Positions 6,952-13,346 of a stretch of DNA of 17,880 nucleotides are shown here, piece after piece. The notes below the pieces were generated by a model. The model was not told the origin of the DNA. It made no database searches and saw only the letters and a program-made list of their open reading frames with translations. Position 1 is the stretch's first letter; each line of letters opens with the position of its first letter. Source of the DNA: Lentihominibacter faecis (GTDB lineage Bacteria; Bacillota; Clostridia; Peptostreptococcales; Anaerovoracaceae); contig NZ_JACRWC010000044.1 in the NCBI RefSeq assembly GCF_014306095.1, forward strand, positions 1-17,880, written 5' to 3'. The position numbers were made by a program, and so were the translations under genes.

Positions 6952-9900
6952 ATGCTTTCAAAATTCAGCATTAAAAAGCCGTTTACGATATTGGTCGCGG
7001 TGGTCATCGTCATCGTGTTCGGGGTGATCGCCCTTACTAAGATGACACCTGATCTGTTTCCGAAAATCAACACGCCGTATGTGATCGTCATGACCACGTA
7101 TCCGGGAGCGAGTCCGGAGGAGGCGGAGTCGGAGATCACTAAGCCGATGGAGCAGCAGCTGGTGACTCTTTCTAACATCAAGAACGTAACGTCGGTATCG
7201 GCAGCTAATTATTCTATGATCCAGCTGGAGTTTTCGGACAGTGTCAACATGGATTCTGTGTCGGTGGACATTCGTGACAAGATCGATCAGATCGAAGGTG
7301 TGCTGCCGGACACGGCCGGGACTCCTGTGGTCATGAAGATCAGCATGGACATGATGCCGGTGGTGACGGCCGCGATCGGCATGGATGACAAGTCGTCGGG
7401 CGAGGTGTCCCAATTTACGAAGGATAATCTGCTAAGTCAGATGGAGGGCGTAGAAGGTGTGGCTTCGGTGTCTGCCATGGGTATGGTGGACGACAATGTC
7501 CAGATCGTGCTGTCTCAGGACAAGATCGATGCGGTCAATTCAAAAGTTGCTGCGGCTATCAACAGTCAGATGGGCGATGCGGAAGGTCAGATGAAGAGCG
7601 GCATGGCAGCTGCAAAGAAGGGAAAGAAGCAGATACAGGAAGGGAAAAAAGCGGTGAAGGACGGGCAGTCTCAGGCTGCAAAGCAGCTTGCTGCAACGAA
7701 GACGAAGCTGCAGGAAAGTCGTGATCAGCTGGTTTCTTTGAAGCAGAATGGACCGGCCATCAAGGCGCTGTATGAACAGTACAAGAAATACAAGGATGAT
7801 CCGATCATGGGGCCGCAGATCGAAAGTCAGCTGAAAGCGCTGGGGATCGATCCTTCCTCACTGGATCAGCTGGTGCCGCAGATCGATCAGGCGGATGCGC
7901 AGCTGAAGCAGATCGACAAAGCCATTGAGGATCTGGATGCACAGGGCTCTGCCATGAACTTTGAACTGGGGTCTAAGTATGCAGACCTGACTTCTGCAGA
8001 GGGCACGGTCGAAGCGACGGTAAATCAGCTGCAGTCGGCGCTCAGTCAGCTGCAAAGCTCCAAAGAGGCGGCTCTTGCCAGTGCGGACATGACGGGCGTG
8101 ATCACCATGCAGAACGTTTCGGCGATTTTGAGCGCGCAGAATTTTTCCATGCCGGCGGGATATATCACGGACGGCAAAGCGGAGGTGCTGGTCAGTGTCG
8201 GTGATAAGATCAAGGATAAGGATGAGCTGGAAGATCTGATTTTATTTGATATGGGGATCGATGGCCTGGATCCGATCCGTCTTTGTGATGTGGCGACGGT
8301 GTCATACACGGACGATGATGCGGAGACATATGCCAAGATCAACGGCAATAATGGGGTGCTCCTCAGTTTTACGAAACAGTCCAGCTACGCGACGGCAGAT
8401 GTGTCTGAGAACATCACGGATAAGTTCACTCAACTGGAAAAGGAATACAAGGATGATGGTCTGTCATTTACGACGCTGTATGACCAGGGGGACTATATTC
8501 ATATCGTTATCAATTCGGTGCTGCAGAATCTGCTTTTAGGCGCGATCCTGGCGATCGTGATCCTGCTGGTGTTCCTGCGGGATCTGCGGCCGACGCTTAT
8601 TACTGCGGTCAGCATCCCGCTCAGCGTGATCTTTGCCATCGTTCTGATGTACTTCTCGGGTGTGACTTTGAATATGATTTCCCTGGCAGGGCTGGCTATC
8701 GGGGTCGGGATGCTGGTGGACAATTCCATCGTGGTGGTGGAAAATATTTATCGTCTGCGCTCCATGGGATACAGTCGGGTGCAGGCTGCGTTTTCCGGGG
8801 CGGTGCAGGTGGCGGGAGCGATCACAGCTTCGACTTTGACGACCATCTGTGTGTTCGTTCCCATCATTTTCGTAGACGGGATGACGCGTGATATTTTCAC
8901 GGATCTGGCACTGACGGTAGCGTATTCGCTGCTGGCAAGTCTTTTGATCGCATTGACGCTGGTTCCGGCTATGGCCAGGGGACTTTTGAAGAAGGAGACG
9001 CGTCTTACGGTCCTCAGCCAGACGGGACGTTTTATGGATAAATATCGGGCTGCAGTGCGCTGGGCACTTTCTCATAAGGCAGTCGTGCTGATTGCTGCTG
9101 TGGTGCTGCTGGTGGGTTCTTCCGGCCTGGCGCTGATGCGTGGTCTGTCCTTTATGCCGTCCATGTCGACGCCGCAGATCTCTGCTACCATCCAGATGCC
9201 GAAGGAGAGCACTTTGAAAGAAACTTCCGATACGACGGACAAGATCGTTAAGGAGATCCGCAAAGTGGACGGTGTGGAAACGACAGGTGCGATGCTGTCC
9301 AGCGATACGGCAGGCATGATGGGTATGTCCGGAATGTCTCAGGATGTAACGTCCACCATGGTATATATCATCCTGGATGAGGATAAGGCGGACAACGGCA
9401 AAATCATTGCAAAGAAGCTGGATAAGCTGGCAAAGAAATATAACTGTGAGATCGTGACTTCGGCTGATATGGATATGTCGTCCATGATGGGAGGCTCCGG
9501 TGTGCAGATCAAGCTTTACAGCGAGGATTTGAAACAGCTGCGTACTGCGGGCGTTGCCGTTGAACGGAAGCTGAAGGGCATGAAGAGCCTGGAGGATATT
9601 TCTACTATCGATGAGGACAGTTCGAAAGAACTGCACGTTGTGGTCAACAAGAACCAGGCTATGAAGTATGGGCTTACGGTGGCGCAGGTATACCAGCAGA
9701 TTTCTGCAAAGCTGACTAAGGAGTCTGCGGCAACGACGCTTTCGGAGAATGGCAGCAGCATGGATGTGGTGGTTGAGAATTCGACCAGCGAGGCGTTTAC
9801 GCGAGAGGATCTTGAGAACATGAAGCTGAAGGCTTCAGGAAGTGCTGGATCTTCGGGTGCTGCTGGTGGATCGGGAAGCGCAGCGGCTTCAGGGGGATCT

Positions 9901-10722
9901 ATGTCCGGGACATCCGGCAGCTCAGCGAGCGGCGCATCTTCATCGACGCCTTCTGGCTCCTCAGAGGTGAAACTCAGCTCTATCGCAGATATCCAGACGA
10001 CTGCTTCCCTGAGTGAGATCAACCACGATAATCAGAAGCGGAGTCTGTCGGTGACTGCTTCTGTGAAAGATGGCTATAATATTACTCACGTCAACAGCGA
10101 TGTACAGAAAATGATCAAGAAAGAAAAGCTGATCCCGAGTGGAGTCAAGGTGGATTACGGTGGAGAAAACGAGGAGATCATGCATTCCATGAAGCAGATG
10201 ATGCTTATGCTGCTGGTGGGTTTCATCCTGGTATATCTAGTGATGGTAGCTCAGTTCCAGTCATTGCGATCGCCTTTTATCGTGATATTTACGATCCCTC
10301 TGGCCTTTACGGGCGGGATGCTGGCATTGCTGATCTGCGGTCAGGACGTCAGCGTAGTATCCATGATGGGATTCGTTATGCTGATGGGTGTCGTGGTCAA
10401 TAATGCTATCGTACTGGTAGACTGCATCAACCGGTTCCGGCTGGAAGGCATGGATATGGAGAGCGCTGTCATCGAGGCAGGTGCTGTCCGTATGCGTCCT
10501 GTTCTGATGACGGCTATTACGACGATCCTGGGACTTTTGCCTCTGGCTATCGGTCTGGGCACCGGTGCGGAAATGATGCAGCCGGTAGCCATCGTTTGCA
10601 TCGGCGGTCTGCTCTACGCGACGCTGACGACACTGGTAGTGATCCCGATCATGTACCGGGTCTTCGCCAAGAAGCACATGGAAAAGATCGCAGAGGAAGA
10701 GCTGGAAGTCGTGAATGTGTAA
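6952..10722 (+). CDS. Large RND (HAE1-type) efflux transporter with coiled-coil insertion
   Basis: The protein is a proton-driven exporter of the RND superfamily. It has 1256 residues, against about 1050 for AcrB. TM1 is near residues 10-30, TM2-6 near 520-685, TM7 near 704-726 and TM8-12 near 1082-1237, with two extracytoplasmic porter halves. The TM4 segment GMLVDNSIVVVENI carries D590-N591, and TM10 has GVVVNNAIVLVD (N1150). Extra length comes from a Lys/Gln/Ala-rich coiled coil at about 196-375, inserted in the first porter half before the AQN helix, and a Gly/Ser linker at about 960-1003. Methionine-rich patches occur near 785-800 and 838-848. AGGAGG lies 5-6 bases before ATG 6952. No membrane-fusion partner or outer-membrane channel is nearby, as expected for a Gram-positive. 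Substrate unknown; drugs, lipids or surface molecules are possible. Confidence 0.9.
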   Translation: MLSKFSIKKPFTILVAVVIVIVFGVIALTKMTPDLFPKINTPYVIVMTTYPGASPEEAESEITKPMEQQLVTLSNIKNVTSVSAANYSMIQLEFSDSVNMDSVSVDIRDKIDQIEGVLPDTAGTPVVMKISMDMMPVVTAAIGMDDKSSGEVSQFTKDNLLSQMEGVEGVASVSAMGMVDDNVQIVLSQDKIDAVNSKVAAAINSQMGDAEGQMKSGMAAAKKGKKQIQEGKKAVKDGQSQAAKQLAATKTKLQESRDQLVSLKQNGPAIKALYEQYKKYKDDPIMGPQIESQLKALGIDPSSLDQLVPQIDQADAQLKQIDKAIEDLDAQGSAMNFELGSKYADLTSAEGTVEATVNQLQSALSQLQSSKEAALASADMTGVITMQNVSAILSAQNFSMPAGYITDGKAEVLVSVGDKIKDKDELEDLILFDMGIDGLDPIRLCDVATVSYTDDDAETYAKINGNNGVLLSFTKQSSYATADVSENITDKFTQLEKEYKDDGLSFTTLYDQGDYIHIVINSVLQNLLLGAILAIVILLVFLRDLRPTLITAVSIPLSVIFAIVLMYFSGVTLNMISLAGLAIGVGMLVDNSIVVVENIYRLRSMGYSRVQAAFSGAVQVAGAITASTLTTICVFVPIIFVDGMTRDIFTDLALTVAYSLLASLLIALTLVPAMARGLLKKETRLTVLSQTGRFMDKYRAAVRWALSHKAVVLIAAVVLLVGSSGLALMRGLSFMPSMSTPQISATIQMPKESTLKETSDTTDKIVKEIRKVDGVETTGAMLSSDTAGMMGMSGMSQDVTSTMVYIILDEDKADNGKIIAKKLDKLAKKYNCEIVTSADMDMSSMMGGSGVQIKLYSEDLKQLRTAGVAVERKLKGMKSLEDISTIDEDSSKELHVVVNKNQAMKYGLTVAQVYQQISAKLTKESAATTLSENGSSMDVVVENSTSEAFTREDLENMKLKASGSAGSSGAAGGSGSAAASGGSMSGTSGSSASGASSSTPSGSSEVKLSSIADIQTTASLSEINHDNQKRSLSVTASVKDGYNITHVNSDVQKMIKKEKLIPSGVKVDYGGENEEIMHSMKQMMLMLLVGFILVYLVMVAQFQSLRSPFIVIFTIPLAFTGGMLALLICGQDVSVVSMMGFVMLMGVVVNNAIVLVDCINRFRLEGMDMESAVIEAGAVRMRPVLMTAITTILGLLPLAIGLGTGAEMMQPVAIVCIGGLLYATLTTLVVIPIMYRVFAKKHMEKIAEEELEVVNV

Positions 10723-10742
10723 GAATTGCAAAGGAATACTCC

Positions 10743-10781
10743 TTGACAAGTAATGACAAGTGCGTTACTTTGTATGTACAA
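10743..10781 (+). promoter_or_regulatory. Candidate promoter and operator of the RelB/DinJ-type antitoxin
   Basis: A consensus -35 TTGACA (10743-10748) is followed, after 17 bases, only by the weak -10 TACTTT (10766-10771). The same stretch holds an 8-base direct repeat TGACAAGT (two copies, 2 bases apart), an inverted repeat AAGTAA/TTACTT (10748-10753 and 10765-10770) and a second one, TTGTA-TG-TACAA, at 10770-10781. Such symmetry fits autorepression, as is known for RelB/DinJ antitoxins. No binding is shown. Confidence 0.45.
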
Positions 10782-10794
10782 GGAGGTGATCGTG

Positions 10795-11103
10795 ATGGAA
10801 AAGACAGCCACGTTGAATTTAAGAGTAAATCCGGCGGTGAAAGAAAACGCAGAAGCTGTTTTATCAAAGCTTGGCATTCCGATGTCCACAGCAATAAATA
10901 TGTATCTCAATCAGATTTCCCTTACAGGAGGAATCCCGTTTCCGGTTACATTACCGCAGGTGCCTGATTCCGTGAATGTTGATGCAATGACCGATGAAGA
11001 GTTGTATTTAAAATTGAAAGCAGGTTATGCTGATGCAAAAGCTGGACGTGTACAGGATGCTGATGCGGTCTTTGCAAAATTTCTGGAGGAACATGGTGCA
11101 TGA
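10795..11103 (+). CDS. RelB/DinJ-family antitoxin, apparently without its toxin
   Basis: The 102-residue product starts TATLNLRVNPAVKENAEAVL and continues SKLGIPMSTAINMYLNQI and GGIPFPV, the ribbon-helix-helix N-terminus of RelB/DinJ antitoxins, which bind DNA and neutralise a YafQ/RelE-type mRNA interferase. The C-terminal half (DEELYLKLKAGYADAKAG) is the usual toxin-wrapping region. The start is ATG 10795 behind a very strong AAGGAGGTGATC; GTG 10792 is a less likely start. The frame ends in an ATGA overlap, as in many toxin-antitoxin pairs, but the ORF that follows has only 15 codons, and no toxin-like protein is seen before the next gene. It is more AT-rich than the adjacent RND gene, consistent with acquisition. 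Function as a solitary regulator is possible. Confidence 0.85.
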   Translation: MEKTATLNLRVNPAVKENAEAVLSKLGIPMSTAINMYLNQISLTGGIPFPVTLPQVPDSVNVDAMTDEELYLKLKAGYADAKAGRVQDADAVFAKFLEEHGA

Positions 11104-11161
11104 TAACATCGAATATTTTGGAAAGAATAGAAAAGTGTGAGTTGTAAAAAGGAGTCCGATC

Positions 11162-11578
11162 ATGAAAACCAAACTCAAATTTGATGCGGTCATTGTGACA
11201 TTGATCGTGATGCTGCTGGTGATCGTTGTGATTCTGGCGATCGAAAGCCCGAAGCCGGAGGAGTCCGAACAGGCTGGTCAGGGGTTCAAGGGGACGTATG
11301 TGCTGGGGCAACAGGAGAGCGCTGATGCGGAGTATTACGTCATCATGGATCAGCAGGAGGAGTGTGTTTACGGATTTTATACGAATGATATGGATATGGT
11401 GGAGGGAAAATACCGAAAAACCAACGGAAACTGCCTTGCGTTGCTGGATGATGAGCAGAATATTATTGCGACTATGATCGAGGTGGATGGAAAGTTTTAT
11501 CTGATCAAAAACGGTCAGGAGGCGGCGGAACTGACAAAGTTGAGCGATGTGCCGACTGTCAAAGCAGTAGAAGAGTGA
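11162..11578 (+). CDS. Small membrane-anchored protein of unknown function
   Basis: I do not recognise this 138-residue protein. A short basic N-terminus (MKTKLK) is followed by a strongly hydrophobic helix at about residues 9-28 without a lipobox cysteine or clear cleavage site, so it is probably an N-terminally anchored protein facing outwards. The remainder is acidic and alternates short strands (GTYVLG, YYVIMDQ, CVYGFYT, KFYLIKNG), which suggests a small beta-rich domain. The start is ATG 11162 behind AAAGGAG with 6-7 bases spacing. It lies 58 bases after the antitoxin and ahead of an independent tRNA promoter; no terminator is evident. The same kind of small anchored beta domain occurs in many uncharacterised Clostridia proteins, so no role is proposed. 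Confidence 0.75.
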   Translation: MKTKLKFDAVIVTLIVMLLVIVVILAIESPKPEESEQAGQGFKGTYVLGQQESADAEYYVIMDQQEECVYGFYTNDMDMVEGKYRKTNGNCLALLDDEQNIIATMIEVDGKFYLIKNGQEAAELTKLSDVPTVKAVEE

Positions 11579-11618
11579 AAATAGTTAAATATCTATGGCG
11601 CTCTACCGCAGAAAATCC

Positions 11619-11647
11619 TTGAAATACCCCTCATCCGATGGTATAAT
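11619..11647 (+). promoter_or_regulatory. Promoter of tRNA-Leu(CAA) and probably yajC
   Basis: TTGAAA (11619-11624) and the perfect -10 TATAAT (11642-11647) are separated by 17 bases. The predicted start, near 11654, is only about 6 bases before the tRNA. Confidence 0.85.
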
Positions 11648-11659
11648 AACTTTCGTTAA

Positions 11660-11746
11660 GCCGGCGTGATGGAATTGGCAGACGTGCGGGACTCAAAATC
11701 CCGTGGTGGCAACACCGTATGGGTTCGACCCCCATCGCCGGCACCA
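11660..11746 (+). tRNA. tRNA-Leu, anticodon CAA
   Basis: The acceptor stem GCCGGCG (11660-11666) pairs with CGCCGGC (11736-11742), followed by discriminator A and an encoded CCA (11744-11746). The anticodon stem CGGGA/TCCCG encloses CTCAAAA, giving anticodon CAA, which reads UUG. The long variable arm GGTG-GCAA-CACC and the T arm ATGGG-TTCGACC-CCCAT confirm a class II leucine tRNA. No terminator lies between it and yajC, 60 bases downstream, so the two may be cotranscribed. Confidence 0.97.
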
Positions 11747-11806
11747 TGATATATGTGATATCGATGGATATAGTGTAAATTACAAACCCGTTAGGAGGAA
11801 TCTTTA

Positions 11807-12274
11807 ATGAACGGAAACATTTGGGCAACGATTTTACCTTTAGTCATCCTGATCGCGGTAATGTACTTCCTGCTGATCAGACCTCAGAAGAAGAGAGAAA
11901 AAGAAGTGAACGCCATGAGAAGCGGTGTGCAGGTCGGAGATGAAATCATCACGATCGGCGGTATCTGCGGCAAGGTCGTAAAAACGAAGGAAGAATCCCT
12001 GGTCATTCAGGTTGGCGCTGACAGAGTAAAATTCGAAATCATGAGATGGGCTGTTTCCAAGGTTGTAGAAGAAACTGAAAAACCTGCAGCTAAGGCTCAT
12101 GAAGAAGAAGCTGAAGAAACAGAAGTAAAGAAATCCGGCAAGCCTAAGAAGCTGAAGAAGGCTGCTCCGGCAGAAGAAGCTCCGGAAGAAGTTGAAGAAG
12201 CTGGAGAAGTTGAAGAACCGGCAGAAGAGGCTGAAGGCGAAGTAGTTGAAGAGAAAGCTGAAGAAGAAAAGTAG
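11807..12274 (+). CDS. yajC: Preprotein translocase accessory subunit YajC
   Basis: YajC is a single-span inner-membrane partner of SecDF and SecYEG. Residues 5-24 form the helix, followed by the family hallmarks LIRPQKKREKE and GVQVGDEIITIGGICGKV. The conserved domain ends near residue 85, as in ordinary YajC of 90-110 residues. Here it continues with about 70 residues made almost entirely of Glu, Ala, Lys and Pro, strongly acidic toward the end; this cytosolic tail is probably disordered. The start is ATG 11807 behind TAGGAGGAAT. Codon choice is narrow (GAA, AAG, GCT), fitting high expression. A strong terminator follows. The gene lies near secDF but is separated from it by a non-coding region and a small membrane-protein gene. 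Confidence 0.95.
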   Translation: MNGNIWATILPLVILIAVMYFLLIRPQKKREKEVNAMRSGVQVGDEIITIGGICGKVVKTKEESLVIQVGADRVKFEIMRWAVSKVVEETEKPAAKAHEEEAEETEVKKSGKPKKLKKAAPAEEAPEEVEEAGEVEEPAEEAEGEVVEEKAEEEK

Positions 12275-12327
12275 ATTTCTCGATCGACTTTAAAATTCTT
12301 TACGGGATAATATAAATGGAGAATAAG

Positions 12328-12366
12328 AGCTGTTATGAAACTTAACGTTTTGTAACAGCTTTTTTG
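12328..12366 (+). terminator. Rho-independent terminator after yajC
   Basis: AGCTGTTA (12328-12335) pairs with TAACAGCT (12353-12360). The stem can be extended inward to 14 pairs with two G-U, leaving a 5-base loop. A run of six T follows directly. Confidence 0.9.
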
Positions 12367-12394
12367 TGTGCAACCGGCGAGCGGCATGATTACA

Positions 12395-12420
12395 GTGGTG
12401 CGGTTATGGTGGTGCGGTTA
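12395..12420. repeat. Two-copy short direct repeat
   Basis: The 12-base unit GTGGTGCGGTTA occurs at 12395-12406 and again at 12409-12420, two bases apart. It lies just downstream of the yajC terminator and has no known role. Confidence 0.7.
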
Positions 12421-12594
12421 CGTTTTTTACCTCGAATTTTCGTGCAAAGAGTGTTTCGGATAATTTGCTGTAAATGAATTCCAATCCGTTGAGGGAAAAT
12501 ACCACGATTAGAAATAGATTTGAACTCTGAGGTAGTTAGGGAAAGATGAGCCACTGTTAGGGGTATAAGAAGGGGCGATTTTCATAGAAAATTT

Positions 12595-12726
12595 CCTGAG
12601 ATTGGATTTAGACTATCGCGATATGCCTGAGATTTTGGAATCAGGATAGTCTGGCTGGTGTGATCTGCAGATTTTTCAAAAAAACTATCCGCAGGGGCTT
12701 TGAAAAGGGAATCAGGGTGATTTTTT
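12595..12726 (+). ncRNA. Candidate structured leader or small RNA with alternative stems
   Basis: Segments recur in complementary form. AGACTATC (12610-12617) pairs with GATAGTCT (12645-12652), but GGATAGT (12644-12650) can instead pair with ACTATCC (12684-12690). CCTGAGATT occurs twice (12595-12603 and 12626-12634) and its CCTGA can pair with either of two GGAATCAGG copies (12637-12645 and 12708-12716). TTTTCAAA (12673-12680) pairs with TTTGAAAA (12699-12706). The block ends in AATCA-GGG-TGATT plus Ts (12710-12726), a weak terminator-like hairpin. It is located about 100 bases before the TIGR04086-like gene. It matches no RNA family I recognise. Confidence 0.3.
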
Positions 12727-12826
12727 ATATAGCAAGTCAGATATGAGAGCATTATCAGGTGATATATTTCTGAAATTATGGAAATCTCGATAGAATCCTT
12801 ACATATACTCCAAAGGGAGGTGTAGT

Positions 12827-13192
12827 ATGGAAAAACTGAGAAAAAGCCTGAAGGCTTATGTAATTGCGCTGGTGCTGTTTGTTGCACTGACCTTTGCGCT
12901 GGCAGTGCTGGTGAATTTTACAGGATTTCGTGAGACCTGGACGTTTGGGTCACTGCTGGTGATCATGAGTATTTCAAGCCTTGTGCTGGGAATGATGGAG
13001 GGAAGGATATTTCAAAAACGAGGTCTTCTGGCTGGAGGCGCAGCGGCTGTTTTCTTTCTTGCTATCATTCTTGTGTCGGTCCAGGGACTCTTTGCAGAGG
13101 AGTTTTCTCTGGGGAAAACAGGCTGGCTGTATCTGATCCCGGTGGCGGCGGGAAGCCTTGGTGGAATCTGCGGTGTCAATCATAAGACATGA
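12827..13192 (+). CDS. Small four-helix membrane protein, TIGR04086-like
   Basis: The 121-residue protein has a basic N-terminus (MEKLRKSLK) and four predicted membrane helices, near residues 10-31, 38-58, 66-87 and 98-117. Glycines cluster in the second to fourth helices (SLVLGMMEGR, LLAGGAA, AGSLGGICG). Size, topology and position between yajC and secDF match the uncharacterised TIGR04086 family of Firmicutes; no biochemical function is established for it. ATG 12827 has a strong GGGAGGTG upstream. No terminator is obvious after the stop. In many Clostridia the same interval also holds the SCIFF peptide gene and its radical SAM partner, but neither is present here. Confidence 0.75.
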   Translation: MEKLRKSLKAYVIALVLFVALTFALAVLVNFTGFRETWTFGSLLVIMSISSLVLGMMEGRIFQKRGLLAGGAAAVFFLAIILVSVQGLFAEEFSLGKTGWLYLIPVAAGSLGGICGVNHKT

Positions 13193-13250
13193 AATAAGGC
13201 GAAATCCTCAAAAACTGCGTAAACTGTTTGAAAAATCAACGTGTTTGCTC

Positions 13251-13279
13251 TTGTCTCACTTTACAAAAAGTAGTAAAAT
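13251..13279 (+). promoter_or_regulatory. Candidate promoter of secDF
   Basis: TTGTCT (13251-13256) and TAAAAT (13274-13279) are separated by 17 bases and match consensus at four and five positions. The predicted leader would be about 60 bases long. Confidence 0.45.
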
Positions 13280-13298
13280 ATCAACAGTATGATTTAAT

Positions 13299-13314
13299 GG
13301 GCATTGCTGTGCCC
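13299..13314 (+). promoter_or_regulatory. Short GC-rich hairpin in the secDF leader
   Basis: GGGCA (13299-13303) pairs with TGCCC (13310-13314) around a 6-base loop, about 20 bases before the GACGGAGGC ribosome binding site. There is no T-tract. Role unknown. Confidence 0.3.
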
Positions 13315-13346
13315 GGAAAAACCAATCACAAAAGACGGAGGCAAAG

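Larger units (their letters stand above)
12367..12826. other. 460-base non-coding region rich in inverted repeats
   Basis: I see no convincing gene on either strand here. A 101-codon reverse frame that reaches into the next gene has no family resemblance and no good ribosome binding site. The stretch is AT-rich compared with its neighbours. It holds a short tandem repeat at 12395-12420, a small hairpin ATTTTC-ATA-GAAAAT just before 12595, a palindrome ATCTGCAGAT (12663-12672), and the structured block at 12595-12726 described separately. No promoter with good -35 and -10 boxes was found just before the downstream gene; an isolated TATACT (12804-12809) is the best -10 candidate. Confidence 0.6.

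Noticed and set aside
8536..9636. Reverse-strand 366-codon ORF opposite the RND gene
   Set aside because: It is rich in His, Arg and Gln, the typical shadow of a high-GC-third-position gene on the other strand; the plus-strand protein is clearly RND.
11100..11147. 15-residue frame overlapping the antitoxin stop as a toxin
   Set aside because: Too short to be a RelE/YafQ toxin and without resemblance; kept only as a hint of the former gene arrangement.
12284..12311. Possible promoter TCGACT-16-GATAAT after yajC
   Set aside because: It lies directly before the yajC terminator, so a transcript would end after a few dozen bases; the boxes are also weak.
12395..12420. Start of a CRISPR array
   Set aside because: Only two 12-base copies with a 2-base gap; no spacer-repeat periodicity and no cas genes.
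12582..12887. Reverse-strand 101-codon ORF in the non-coding region
   Set aside because: No family resemblance, no ribosome binding site seen, it overlaps the start of a well-supported gene, and its composition looks random.
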